Origin: Symbiodinium natans
Taxonomy: Eukaryota > Sar > Dinophyceae > Suessiales > Symbiodiniaceae
Direction of reading: 5' to 3'
DNA: 64,000 bases
NCBI GenBank assembly: GCA_905221605.1
Contig: CAJNDS010002360.1
Location: 306,001-370,000, forward strand
The notes under the pieces were generated by a model. The model was not told where the DNA came from and searched no databases. It was given only the letters and a program-made list of their open reading frames with translations. A program made the translations under genes and the position numbers. The first letter of the stretch is position 1. The number at the start of each line of letters is the position of its first letter. Shown here piece by piece: positions 53,079 to 63,682 of this stretch.

Positions 53079-53812
53079 GCATGTTTTGGAACCAGCGAAT
53101 TCGGGGGACCATGCTATTTGCGATGGTTTTGGAACCAGCGAATTCGGTGACCATGGTACTTGCGATGGTTTTGGAACCACGATATTTACGAGGTTTTCGA
53201 GGCCCCGGAATTCGAGTCCCATGATATTTGCGAGTTTTTCGAGGAATTCGAGTCCCACGATATTTGCGATGGTTTCGACATCCCGGAATTCGAGTCCCAC
53301 GATATTTGCGAGGTTTTCGAGGCCCCGGAATTCGAGTCCCACGATATTTGCAAGGGTTTCGAGGAATTCGAGTCCCACGATATTTGCGATGGTTTCGACA
53401 TCCCGGAATTCGAGTCCCACGATATTTGCGAGGATTTCGAGGCCCGGGAATTCGAGTCCCACGAAATTTGCGAGTTTTTCGAGGAATTCGAGTCCCACGA
53501 TATTTGCGATGGCTTCGACGTCCCGGAATTCGAGTCCCACATGTCCGTGAATTCGGGGACCATGGTATTTGCGATGCTTTTGGAAGAGCGAATTCGGGGA
53601 CCATGGTTTTCGCGATGGTTTTTGGAACCAGCGAATTCGGGGACCATGGTATTTGCGATGGTTTTGGAACCATCGAATACGGGGACCATGGTGTTTGCGA
53701 TGGTTTTGGAAACAGCGAATTCGAGGACCATGGTATTTGCCATCGATGGTTTTGGAACCAGCGAATTCGGTGACCATGGTATTTGCGATGGCTTTGGAAC
53801 AACCAGCAAAAG
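53079..53812 (+). repeat. 42-bp satellite A
   Basis: Units of 42 bp (some 36) with GAATTCGAGTCCCACGATAT and TTTGCGATGGTTT, in two subtypes (CCCACGATATTTG and GACCATGGTATTTG). Unit length is a multiple of three and lacks stops, so all frames stay open (for example EFESHDICDGFDIP). Confidence 0.97.
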
Positions 53813-53837
53813 ACAAAAACATCCCCGTGTCTTCACG

Positions 53838-54477
53838 CGCGCGGAAGTCCGTTACCATGCTATTTGCGGTGTTTTCAAGCTCCCAGATGTCGGTTACCGT
53901 GCTATTTGCGGTGTTTTTCAAGCGCCCAGATGTCCGTTACCATGCTATTTGCGGTGTTTTTCAGGCGCCCAGATGTCCGTTACCGTGCTATTTGCGGTGT
54001 TTTCATGCGCCCAGATGTCCGTTACCATGCTATTTGCGGTGTTTTCAAGCACCCAGATGTCCGTTACCGTGCTAATTGCGGTGTTTCCAAGCGTTACCAT
54101 GCTCTTTGCGCTGTTCTCAAGCGCCCAGATGTCGAGCGCCCAGATGTCCGTTACCATGCTATTTGCGGTGTTTTCAAGCGCCCAGATGTCCGTTACCATG
54201 CTATTTGCGGTGTTTTCACGCGCCCAGATGTCCGCTACCATGCTATTTGCGGTGTTTTCATGCGCCCAGATGTCCGTTACCATGCTATTTGCGGTGTTTT
54301 CAAGCGCCCAGATGTCCGTTACCATGCTATTTGCGGTGTTTTCATGCGCCCAGATGTCCGTTACCGTGCTATTTGCGGTGTTTTCAAGCGCCCCGATGTC
54401 CGTTACCATGCTATTTGCGGTGTTTTCATGCGCCCAGATGTCCGTTACCGTGCTATTTGCGGTGTTTTCAGACGCCC
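53838..54477 (+). repeat. 42-bp satellite A-prime
   Basis: About fifteen 42-bp units: GTTACCATGCTATTTGCGGT, GTTTTCAAGCGCCCAGATGTCC. Same length as satellite A and a shared ATTTGCGnTGnTTT core. Confidence 0.97.
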
Positions 54478-55018
54478 AGGGCGGTACTACGTCTGTACTA
54501 CAAAAAGCCGACTTTCCAGCCACGGAAGCACCGGGTGTCCCCGGCGTACTACGTCTGTACTACAAAAGTCGACTTTCCAGCCACGGAAGCTCCGGGTGTC
54601 CGCGGCGTACTACGTCTGTACTACAAAAGTCGACTTTCCAGCCACGGAAGCTCGCGGCTCGCGGCGTACTACGTCTGTGCTACAAAAGTCGACTTTCTAG
54701 CCACGGAAGCTCCGCGTGTCCGCGGCGTACTACGTCTGTACTACAAAAGTCGACTTTCCAGCCACGGAAGCTCCGGGTGTCCGCGGCATACTACGTCTGT
54801 ACTACAAAAGTGGACTTTCCAGCCACGGAAGCTCCGGGTGTCCGCGGCGTACTACGTCTGTACTACAAAGTCGACTTTCCGGCCACGGAAGCTCCGGGCG
54901 TCCCCGGCGTACTACATTGTACTACAAAAGTCGACTTTCCAGCCACGGAAGCTCCGGGTGTCCGCGGCGTACTGCGTTTGTACTACAAAAGTCAACTTTC
55001 CAGCCACGGAACACTACG
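54478..55018 (+). repeat. 61-bp satellite B
   Basis: Nine units of 59-61 bp with TACTACGTCTGTACTACAAA, AGTCGACTTTCCAGCCACGG. A lone copy at 53036-53078 sits on the other side of the 42-bp arrays. Confidence 0.97.
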
Positions 55019-55490
55019 GTTTTAGCGCCGCGACCATGCGAACGCCCGCAGAGGGTGTCAGGAAACGCAGAAACACGAGGGTTTTGGCACCGCGCCAACG
55101 CCGAAACCCGCAGAGGGGTTACGTTTGTATGTCAAAAAACGCAAAAACTCCATGGTTTTGGCTCCGCGCCAACGCCGAAACCCGCAGAGGGTTGTCTGCG
55201 GCCACGAAAAAAAGTACCAGAAACGAAGGTTTTAGCGCCGCGACCCGGCGATCACCCGCAGAGGGTTGTCCGCGGACACAAAGAAACGTAAAAAAACGAC
55301 GGTTTTGGCACCGCGACCACGCCGAAACCCGCAGAGGGTTGTCCGCGGCCACAAAGAAACGTAAAAAAACGACGGTTTTGGCACCGCGACCACGCCGAAA
55401 CCCGCAGAGGGTTGTCCGCGCAAATCAAGAAACGTAAAAAAACGACGGTTTTAGCACCGCGACCACGCCGAAACCCGCAGAGGGTTGCAA
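55019..55490 (+). repeat. 73-bp satellite C
   Basis: About seven units: GGTTTTGGCACCGCGACCAC, GCCGAAACCCGCAGAGGG, TTGTCCGCGG. Period 73 bp in the last three. Confidence 0.97.
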
Positions 55491-55610
55491 TCCCGATTGG
55501 CGATGTCAACCCAGCCCGCCGCCTTAGAAAGAGTAATTTTAATTTAGAAATCTAGGACTGGGTACGAAGGTCTAGTAAATTCTACGTAAATCTAGAAATT
55601 TGTATTCACT

Positions 55611-56016
55611 GATTACTAAACTCTATGCAATTCACTCTATGCAATTCACTCTATGCACTTCACTCTATGCACTTCACTCTATGCACTTCACTCTATGCAC
55701 TTCACTCTATGCACTTCACTCTATGCACTTCACTCTATGCACTTCACTCTATGCACTTCACTCTATGCACTTCACTCTATGCGCTTCACTCTGTGCACTT
55801 CACTCTGTGCACTTGCCTCTATGCACTTCACTCTATGCACTTTGCTCTATGCGCTTCACTCTATGCACTTCGCTCTATGCACTTCGCTCTATGCACTTCG
55901 CTCTATGCACTTCACTCTATGCACTTCACTCTATGCACTTCACTCTATGCACTTCACTCTATGCACTTCACTCTATGCACTTCACTCTATGCACTTCACT
56001 CTATGCACTTCAGTCT
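55611..56016 (+). repeat. 14-bp satellite D
   Basis: About twenty-nine units of CACTTCACTCTATG with a few single-base variants (GCGCTTCACTCTATG, CACTTCGCTCTATG). Confidence 0.98.
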
Positions 56017-56099
56017 ATGTTGTTGTGTCAGGGGGCTCCGCACGGAAGAACCCTTAGCGATGCTTTCGGGAACAACAACGAAGGCCCAAAAGTCGCGTA

Positions 56100-57460
56100 G
56101 TTAATCACCGGGTAATGAAGGACAGTTACTGGGACACCCACCTCACAGACCCCGATAAGCCAGCATTGGATTAATCTACATTTTGAATCTGAAGCGGACA
56201 ATGCTGTTTTTAGATGTTTAGATCTGTGTTTTTTCTATGCAAATTGTGCGTTTGAAGGGCAATTAATGTTTTGTTGAGCAACTAATTTATTTATACAATT
56301 GTGTTTGTACGAGGCAAAGTATTCATCAAATAGTGAAACATTTTTCTTGATTCTATGCGAATTTAACTACTAGAGCAATTATTAAGCAAAGAGCCCAATT
56401 TGACTCAAGTGACTACTATTTAAAGGAGCATACTCAACCAAGATACGAAATAGACACCATTCTCAACCAAAATATGGCAAAGTGTGCGTTTAAAGGGCAA
56501 ATAATGCTTTGTTGAGTAACTGCTGTATTTATACAATTGTGTTTGTACTAGGCAAAGTATGAATCAAATACTATCTGAAAAGTCCACTGAAATACCTTAT
56601 GTTTACATATTCATGAAACATTATTTATTTTTGCAATCATCATTCTATGCGAATTTAGCTACTAGAGTAAGTATTAAGCAAATAGCCCAATTTGACTCAA
56701 GTGAATACCATTTAAAGGACCATACTCAACCAAAATACGAAATAAGCACCATGTTCAACCAAAAAGTTGGCAAAGTGTGGTTTAAAGGGCAAATGAGCAA
56801 CGAATGCATTGAAACAGTTGTGTTTATACCAGGCAACGTAAAATTGAAATACTATCTGCAAAGTCCACTGAAATACCTTATGTTTACATATTCATGAAAC
56901 AGTTTTTTTGGCATATTCATTCTATGCGAATTTAACTACTCGAGTAATTCTTAAGCAAATAGCCCAATTTGACTCAAGTGAATACTATTTAAAGGATCAT
57001 ACTCAACCAAATACGAAATAAACACTAGCGGAAATGGAAGCGGTTCTACCTACATAACAAAGAAACAAAGATTGCTGAAGTATTCAATAAAGACCACTTA
57101 CATATTATGTCTGAAAGGCACAATTTGCATAACCAAGCTTAAAAATGCACAATAATGGAGCTAGAAGCGGTTCGACTTACATAACGATGAAACAAAGATG
57201 TCTGAAGTATTCAATAAAGACAACTTATATACTATGTTTGAAAAACACAACTTGCACAATCAGGCTTTAACAATGCACAAGAATCCTACAAAAATACTTA
57301 GTGAAGGCCATACACAAGCAAATTCACAAATACAAAAAAACATCCAAAAGCGCAAGCTTTTCAGGAGAATCTCTGGTGAAGTTTGGATTATAGGGCTTTG
57401 GGGTATCCCTGGACGAGTAGGAGTCACTTTTCAAGCAAACAATTCTAAGCAATAGCTGCT
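56100..57460. repeat. AT-rich tandem block, 280-bp and 127-bp units
   Basis: Three related units of about 277-292 bp share TTCTATGCGAATTTA (56351, 56643, 56920) and GCCCAATTTGACTCAAGTGA. A second 127-bp duplication shares CGGTTCnACnTACATAAC (57041, 57168). Open frames of 112 and 85 codons occur but shift with the repeat and look incidental. Confidence 0.8.
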
Positions 57461-57587
57461 TTTCTCAAGACAAGTATTGCAAATGCTGCTTCTAGATAAT
57501 TAAGTCTACGCCCTAGGAAATACGCTATGTTGCACACCGAGTTTGCTTGCAGTGCAGCTGGGTGACTTGAGACAAGGCGAAAAAGGG

Positions 57588-57680
57588 CTGGGGGGGGGGG
57601 GGGTACCATACATATATATATGTGTGTATATATATATATGTGTATACATATATATATACCTACGTATATATATATAGAGT
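57588..57680. repeat. G-tract/(TA)n composite
   Basis: Fourteen-base G tract, GTACCATACATATATATATG and long (TA) tract. Similar junctions at 50750 and, inverted, at 48430 and 52710. Confidence 0.85.
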
Positions 57681-57856
57681 TTTGATTGACAAGGTCTGGG
57701 GCTTTAAAAGCCTTCGACATTTGCAGCGCTTTTGAATGCGAGAATTTTCGTGTAGTGGACCCGCTTTGTGGCATGTTCACGTGACAGGTTCCTCCTGATT
57801 TTGGGCCTCCCTCAACTACAAACTTAAACACGAAACCTAGGCCTCGAAACCTTGAG

Positions 57857-58296
57857 TTCTCCGGCACGGAGGAGCTCGCCTCCTGGGGCGAAGAGGTGGA
57901 CCTACAGACGGACGTCGTTGCGGGGGGCCTGAAGTGGAACAGTGCGTTCAACCTATGCTTTGTATACGTGAGTGACGAGGTGCGAGGCACAAAGATGGCC
58001 TTGAAATAGCTTAAGGGTAAAAGCTTGAGTTTGCTGAGAGGCTCTCAGTTGTGCAGGTCCGGATGCATCCTGCGCGCAGGGCCACATTGCACGGGATACA
58101 GAGGGCATGCGTGGAAAGTGGATATTGGTGAATCCAGGTGGGCCCAATCTGTGTCCCCTTTGCCCTGAGCTTTGTGGGCTTGGACGAGCACCTCCGGTCC
58201 GGCTGCCCATCATTTTTTGCAGCTTGTGCAACACTCCTTGACCGTGTGACACCATCCAAACATTCGTTCACCGACCGCTCAAAAGCAAAGGGATAA
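57857..58296 (+). CDS. Two-exon 3' end of an unknown gene
   Basis: Exon 57857-57967 follows ACCTTGAG and reads SGTEELASWGEEVDLQ, TDVVAGGLKWNSAFN, LCFVY (phase 0), with a standard GTGAGTGAC donor. Preferred next exon 58138-58296 starts after AATCCAG and reads VGPICVPFALSFVGLD, EHLRSGCPSFFAAC, LLDRVTPSKHSF to a TAA stop, giving a 170-bp intron. Alternative: exon 58080-58137 (GHIARDTEGMRGKWIL) with the same phase, which would make 58138 a donor instead. The family is not recognised. Confidence 0.5.
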
Positions 58297-58845
58297 GTGG
58301 CATCGAAATAAGGTTTAGAGTTTAGGGCTATGCATTCAGGGTATTTAGATGTCATTGGGGGTGCGCAACATCCGGAAGTCAAGGCGCACCAGCTCTCATC
58401 GATGCGGGTTGGGGCTTGGGTTCGGGCTTTTGGAGGTCTTCTTTAAACCCTATAATACCCTCAACCCTAAATGAACCCCTAAACCCTGCACCCTAAACTT
58501 AAAGCCCTAAACCTCTTTAGGGTTTGGGGGTTCAAGGTTGATGTAAAGGTCCGGTTTTGGGGGGACTCTCACTTTGCTGCGCTTTGTTCGTTGAGGGCTG
58601 CGGGACCTGGGCCCCTCCGGGGATTTTTTTAGTTCTAGGAGGCTCAGGGGTTTAGTAGGGTTGAGGTTCTCTTGTTGAGGTTCCTTTCCCTTAAGATTCC
58701 TAAGCCCTAAGTAAACCCTGAACTTGAAATTCCAAGAAACCCTAAAACAAAAAGGCCCCAAATCGTAAAATCCTTACCGGCCTCGAAAAACCCTAAAGCC
58801 CCGAAAGCCCCGAAAGCCCCGAAACCCCCGAAAACCCCGAAAACC

Positions 58846-58945
58846 CTGAACCCTAAACCCTAAACCCTAAACCCTAAACCCTAAACCCTAAACCCTAAAC
58901 CCTAAACCCTAAACCCTAAACCCTAAACCCTAAACCCTAAACCCC
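58846..58945 (-). repeat. CCCTAAA array before exon
   Basis: Thirteen to fourteen canonical heptamers, just before exon 58953-59048. Confidence 0.98.
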
Positions 58946-58952
58946 GAATCAG

Positions 58953-61688
58953 CCGTGAAATCCGACGAGCTTGCAAGGCGCCGTCCCCTCGTCCCTGCGG
59001 CAGAGGAGGAAGAGGAGGTGCTCAGGGCTCAGGGGCTTCAGCGGTGTGGTTTAGGGTTTAGGGTTTAGGGTTTAGGGTTTAGGGTTTAGGGTTTAGGGTT
59101 TAGGGTTTAGGGTTTAGGGTTTAGGGTTTAGGGTTTAGGGTTTAGGGTTTAGGGGTTTGGGTTTAGGGTTTAGGATTCAAAGGGTTTAGAGTTTAGGGTT
59201 TGGGCTTTTGGTCTGGGGCCCTTGAAGTTGTGGCTCGGGGCCTCCGGGTTTAGGGTTTTGACTTTCAAGGCCAAACTCACACATTTAAGAACAAGAAGCC
59301 TTTGAGCCCTATGCTCTACTCCCCCCGAACCCCTTGAACCCTTACAACCCTGACCCCATAAACCCTAAACCCTAAACCCTAAACCCCAAACCCGAAACCC
59401 CAAACCCTAAGCAGCAAAAGCCCTGAACCCCTGGAACCCCTAAAGCCGGAGGACGCTCCCGACCCAGAGGCGCCATCCGAGCGCAGCGAGGCCGCCTATC
59501 CTGGCCTAGGGGGTTTCGGGTGGACGGTCGTAGCGGTTCAGGGTGTATGGCCTTTAGGGTTCAGGGTTTAGGGTTTAGGGTTTAGGGTTTAGGGTTTAGG
59601 GTTCAGGGTTCAGGGTTCAGGGCGTTGGGGTTTAGGGTCAGAGCCTTGGTAACTTAGCAGCTTGGGGCTTTATGGCCTCAGCAGCTTCTTGGGGGCATCT
59701 CTTGATTCCCTGAAGGTGCTGATGGCTTTAAGGGGACCCTACAACTCAGGGGAAACGAACCTTTGGGCGCGAAGCAAAAGAGGATCCGGCTGAGTGTGTC
59801 TGTTGGCCTCTAAAGAGCCATGCTCCTCTCACAGATTTAGGTTTTAGGGGCTTATCGCTGGTGTGGATCGTGGAGGATACCTAAAACCATCGATAGGGTT
59901 TGGGTCCCAATAAGTTTTGACCGAAAGTTTTGACCGAAACGTTTTGACCGAAAGTTTTGACCGAAAGTGGGCAAAGATCTGGAGAGATCAAGGAGAAGAT
60001 CTGGGAGGGAGATCTGCGGGAAGATCTGGGGGGGATCTGGAGGGGATGACAGGAGGGGATAGAGGAGGGGAGGAGGTGGGGGGGGGGGGAAGATCTGGGG
60101 ATGAGGAGGGGACGAGAGTTGGGGACAAGAGGGGAGGGGATGAGAGAGGAGGGGAAGGAGGGGACGAGAGGAGGGGAGGAAGGGGGGGGGGGGAGGAGGT
60201 TTGACCGAAACTAAAACATCGCATTTGTCATTGTGGGCACGGGCAAATCCTGGGGTCCCTTGCTGGTCCATTTTTCTATCTGGTGTAAAATGGAGGGCTG
60301 CCCGAAACCATCAATTTCAGTATCAAAAAAATCGAATTTTTCATTGTGGCACGGGCAAATCCTGGGCCCTTGCTGGTTCATTTTTCAAATTGTACCCGCT
60401 CGTGAAATGCAGTGGACTTGGGGTTTTCGGGGGCTTCCTGGGGCTTTCCTGGCCTTTCTGGTGTAAATCCTGGGGTCCCTTGCTGGTCCATTTTTCAAAT
60501 TGTTCCCACCCGTGGAATGCAGTGGACTGGGGCTTCCTGGGGCTTTCCTGGCCTTTCTGGTGTAAAATGGAGGGCTGCCCGAAACCATCGATTTCAGTAC
60601 AAAAAAAATCGCATTTTCATTGCGGCACGGGACCCTAAACCCTAAACCCTAAACCCTAAACCCTAAACCCTAAACCCTAAACCCTAAACCCTAAACCCTA
60701 AACCCTAAACCCTAAACCCTAAACCCTAAACCCTAAACCCTAAACCCCAAACCCCAAACCCTAAACCCTAAACCCTAAGCCCTAAGCCCTAAGCCCTAAA
60801 CCCTAAACCCTAAACCCTAACCCTAAACCCTAAACTCTAAACTCTAAACCCGAATACATCAGGAGTTCCGGAACCGAGGCAAAAGGGAGCGCACAGTTTT
60901 TTGAAGCCAGGCGCGGCCTGTTGGTCTCAGAGCCCGGCGCCTGGCGCGGCGGAGGGACAAGGAAGCAAGGGGTGTAGGGTTTAGGGTTTAGGGTTTAGGG
61001 GTTAGGGTTTAGGGTTTAGGGTTTAGGATTCAGGGTTTAGGGTTTAGGGTTTAGGGTTTAGGGTTTAGGGTTTAGGGTTTGCTGAAATAGGCCGTAGATG
61101 CTGTGAAGGTTAGGATGCAGCAGAGGCTCGAATGCCTCGTCAGGTGCGAAGAGCAGCTCTGGCCCGATTGTGGAGGGCCATGTAATACTTTTCTCCCACC
61201 CCACGCCGTCCGAGGCGGCAAAACAAGCCAAACCTATTCCTATTAGGGTTTAGGCCTTAACTCATGACAATCGCTTACCTCCGAAAACCTTTCCGTCATC
61301 GATGGTCACTTTCAGCCAAAGGGGAAGGTTTCAGGCCAGGTCCCAGCTCCGTCGGTTTTAGCACCCAGAAGGGTCGCAAAGGTTCCAGAAAGGTCCATGG
61401 AAAGTTGGGTCCCAGAACAGGGTGGTTCCAGGGGGTCCCAGGGGGGTCATTTTAAAACCAAAACTGGACTTTTTGAGCACTCGCCTGACCTGGCCAGAAA
61501 CCCCTGGTCCTGGGCATGCTGCGGCGATGCCCCAGGGCAGGTCTCATGGAGCTTGGGTAGAACTGCACATCGTGGGTGCTACCGACTTCCGAGCTGTGGG
61601 AGGCGGGCGAACGACCTGCGTCGGCTTGCGCCATCGAAGTCGAAGGGCTTAGCGCCGCCCAACTGTCGGGGGGCGGCCTAGGCCTTGA
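58953..61688 (+). CDS. Multi-exon gene, acidic and polar protein
   Basis: Exons 58953-59048 (KSDELARRRPLVPAA, EEEEEVLRAQGLQRC), 59468-59512 (APSERSEAAYPGLG), 60863-60971 (TEAKGSAQFFEARRG, LLVSEPGAWRGGG) and 61561-61688 (NCTSWVLPTSELWEA, ERPASACAIEVEGLS). The first pair joins in phase (one base plus two) and the last pair in phase 0; the 59512/60863 junction does not match, so an exon is probably missing between 59.6 and 60.8 kb. Donors are GTTTAGGG, GTTTCGGG, GTGTAGGG and GTTTAGGG. No start or stop found; a downstream exon must exist. Whether it belongs with 57857-58296 is open. Function unknown. Confidence 0.5.
59049..59175 (+). repeat. TTTAGGG array at intron start
   Basis: About eighteen heptamers from the donor after 59048. 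Confidence 0.98.
59355..59410 (-). repeat. CCCTAAA/CCCCAAA array
   Basis: About eight heptamers, upstream of exon 59468-59512. Confidence 0.92.
59555..59630 (+). repeat. TTTAGGG/TTCAGGG array
   Basis: About ten heptamers after exon 59468-59512. Confidence 0.95.
59905..60205 (+). repeat. TTTTGACCGAAAG and GGGGA-rich block
   Basis: Four to five TTTTGACCGAAA words (59914-59967) followed by a long purine-rich GGAGGGGA stretch to 60200, closed by GTTTGACCGAAAC. The purine-rich strand could form triplex or quadruplex structures. Confidence 0.8.
60236..60630 (+). repeat. Imperfect duplication, about 100-290 bp
   Basis: CTTGCTGGTCCATTTTTC, GGCTTCCTGGGGCTTTCCTGG and GGTGTAAAATGGAGGGCTGC each occur two or three times. 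Repeated blocks about 100 and 290 bp apart. No coding call. Confidence 0.7.
60631..60855 (-). repeat. CCCTAAA array before exon
   Basis: About thirty-two heptamers including CCCCAAA, CCCTAAG and ACTCTAA variants, ending eight bases before the acceptor of exon 60863. Confidence 0.98.
60972..61082 (+). repeat. TTTAGGG array at intron start
   Basis: About fifteen heptamers; one unit is TTTAGGAT. Confidence 0.98.
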
Positions 61689-61699
61689 GTTTAGGGTTT

Positions 61700-62400
61700 A
61701 GGGTTTAGATAGAGCCCTAAAACCCCAAATCCTAAACGCGGAACGTAATCAAGTCACACCCTCAACGCGCTCAACACCCCCAACACCCTCCACCCCCTGA
61801 ACCCTAAACCAAGCAAACCGTCAAACCCAAATCTTCTGATTCAGCACCCCGAACTTCCCCGAAGCCCTGCAGTGACAATTCCTCAACCTACCCTTAAACA
61901 GCCAAAGCCCCTAAGCCCCAAGCCCAGAACAAACCCCGCAGCTTCACCTTCCCATCCTGAAAACCTAGAGCCCTAGTGCGCAGCAACTTACAAACTCTGC
62001 AGGACCTAAATCTTAAACCTACCTCCAAAAGAGCCGTAGGGCCCCAGAACGCCCAAAGCCCCAGACTAGAACCTGAGGCCTGGGCTGAGCAGCTCTCGTA
62101 ACTACGGTTCCTTTTTGGTTCGCAAAAAACAAAAAACCCTCAACCTTAATCCTGAACCTTGAACTCTACTTCTTCTGTAGAAGGTGATCAGATTTTAGAG
62201 GTAAATGACCAGCTCGCAACCTAGTCTGTAAAGCCTCAAAGGCCCTAAAGCTTAAACCTAAACCTTAAGCCATACAGCCCCAAACCTTACAACCCTGAAC
62301 CCCTTACGCCCCAAGCCTTACAGCCCTGGCCCCGCAGCCTTGACTACGCCCTGAACTCCTGAAACCCTGGCCTTAAAGCCCTCACACCTCAAGTTGTCAA
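61700..62400. other. Spacer with scattered heptamer remnants
   Basis: Diverged CCCTAAA-like words (CCCTAAAG, CCTTAAAC, CCCCAAGC). No exon found. Confidence 0.4.
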
Positions 62401-62408
62401 CCCATTCG

Positions 62409-62564
62409 CTAGTTGAGCTTCACAATGTACCCACCGTAACTGGCCTCCTTTGCGCTCAAGAGCTCGATATTTGACCTATTCCCCGCACCCTTGATCACGA
62501 TCACCTCTGTCATGAGCTTGTCGTAGACGCTCAGGGCCAGCATCATGAGCATCAGCGGCGAACC
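62409..62564 (-). CDS. Minus-strand terminal exon, unknown
   Basis: Read on the minus strand: acceptor GTGAGAG, then GSPLMLMMLALSVYDKL, MTEVIVIKGAGNRSN, ELLSAKEASYGGYIV, KLN and TAG (51 codons). Even composition with an intact frame argues for real coding; too short to place in a family. It is the only confident minus-strand exon, so it points to a gene convergent with the + strand genes. The exon's first 30 bases and its acceptor are the source of the minisatellite to its right. Confidence 0.55.
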   Translation of the reverse strand, partial: GSPLMLMMLALSVYDKLMTEVIVIKGAGNRSNIELLSAKEASYGGYIVKLN

Positions 62565-63420
62565 CTCTCACCTCAACAAGCGTGGCCGGGCCAGCATCAT
62601 GAGCATCAGCTGCGAGCCTGCTCACCTCAAGCCAGCCTGAGGGCCAGCATCATAAGCATCAGCCACGAGCCCTAAGCCGGGTGGGTGGGGAATGGTTGCC
62701 TTCGGCCGGTGGTGGCGTCTCGAGCTGCAAGCGCCCTGACCCCTGACCCTAAAAACCCATGCATGAGTGGGGATCAATGGTTGAGTGCTCTTTAGGGTTT
62801 AGGGTTTAGGCGGTTTAGGTTTTTTTGGAGTCACCCATCTCCGAGCGCGACCTTCCGGTTAGTGAACCCCTTTTTTTCGGCTGGTGTAGTAGACGTCAAC
62901 GTCGAAATAGTTCACCCCCAAGGTGTAGTAGACGTCGAGGTCAAAATAGCTCGCCCCCAACGCGAGCCCTCTCACTTCAAGCCGGCCTCAAAGCCAGCAT
63001 CATGAGCATCAGCCGCATGCCCTCTCTGCTCAAGCTGGCCTCAGGCCAGCATCATGAGCATCAGCGGCGAGCCCTCTCGCCTCAGCCGCGAGCCCTGTCA
63101 CCCCAAACCGCATCATCAGCGGCGAGCCCTCTCACCTCAAGCGAGGCCGTGCCAGCATCAGGAGCATCCTGCCACCCCAAGCCGAGCATCATGAGCATCA
63201 GCCGCGAGCCCTCTCACCTCAAGCCGGCCTGAGGCCAGCATCTTGCGCATCAGCGGCGAGCCCTCTCACCTGAGCCGCGAGCCCTGTCACCCCAAACCGA
63301 GCATCATGAGCATCAGCCGCGGGCCCTCTCACCTCAAGCCGGGCCGGCCTCAGGGCCAGCATCATGAGCATCAGCCGCGAGCCCTCTCACTTCACGCCGG
63401 CCTCAGGGCCAGCGCCTGGT
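62525..63420 (-). repeat. Minisatellite of acceptor plus exon start
   Basis: About ten to twelve imperfect units, each containing CCAGCATCATGAGCATCAGC followed by GCGAGCCCTCTCACCTCA (+ strand). On the minus strand this is a GTGAGAG acceptor followed by the first codons of exon 62409-62564. A unit break occurs at 62690-62960, where unrelated sequence with a short TTTAGGG run (62791-62812) intervenes. Confidence 0.9.
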
Positions 63421-63682
63421 TGTTTGAGGCTCGGGGAAGTTGGGAAATCCAGAGCCTATCGCCCCATGGCCCAAAGCTCCTAAAGCCCAAACAACTCAAA
63501 GCCCTAAACTCCTTAGGCCTCACACTCACCCCTGAAGCCGAAACTCAAAGCCCAAAACCCCTCTAACCCGAAACCCTTAACCCCCTAACAGCCTTGGCAA
63601 CAACTTGTCGAGCAGGCTGCGGGTCTACCCCAAGGGCTTAGCGCGGATGCCCCGCTGGAGCCGGGAGGGCTTGAGATTTTGG

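Noticed and set aside
53160-55025. 621-codon + strand open frame (and long frames on the other frames)
   Set aside because: It runs through three unrelated satellites whose stop-poor, mostly multiple-of-three units keep several frames open on both strands; residues simply repeat the satellite unit.
52830-56016. CRISPR array
   Set aside because: Repeats are contiguous satellites with no unique spacers, in a eukaryotic genome.
55600-56104. Three + strand ORFs with TLCTSLYALHSMHF repeats
   Set aside because: The 14-bp satellite reads through all three frames without stops.
61422-61652. Frame reading VELHIVGATDFRAVGG, C2-like
   Set aside because: The overlapping frame starting at 61561 fits both the TAG acceptor and the GTTTAGGG donor and is in phase with exon 60863-60971.
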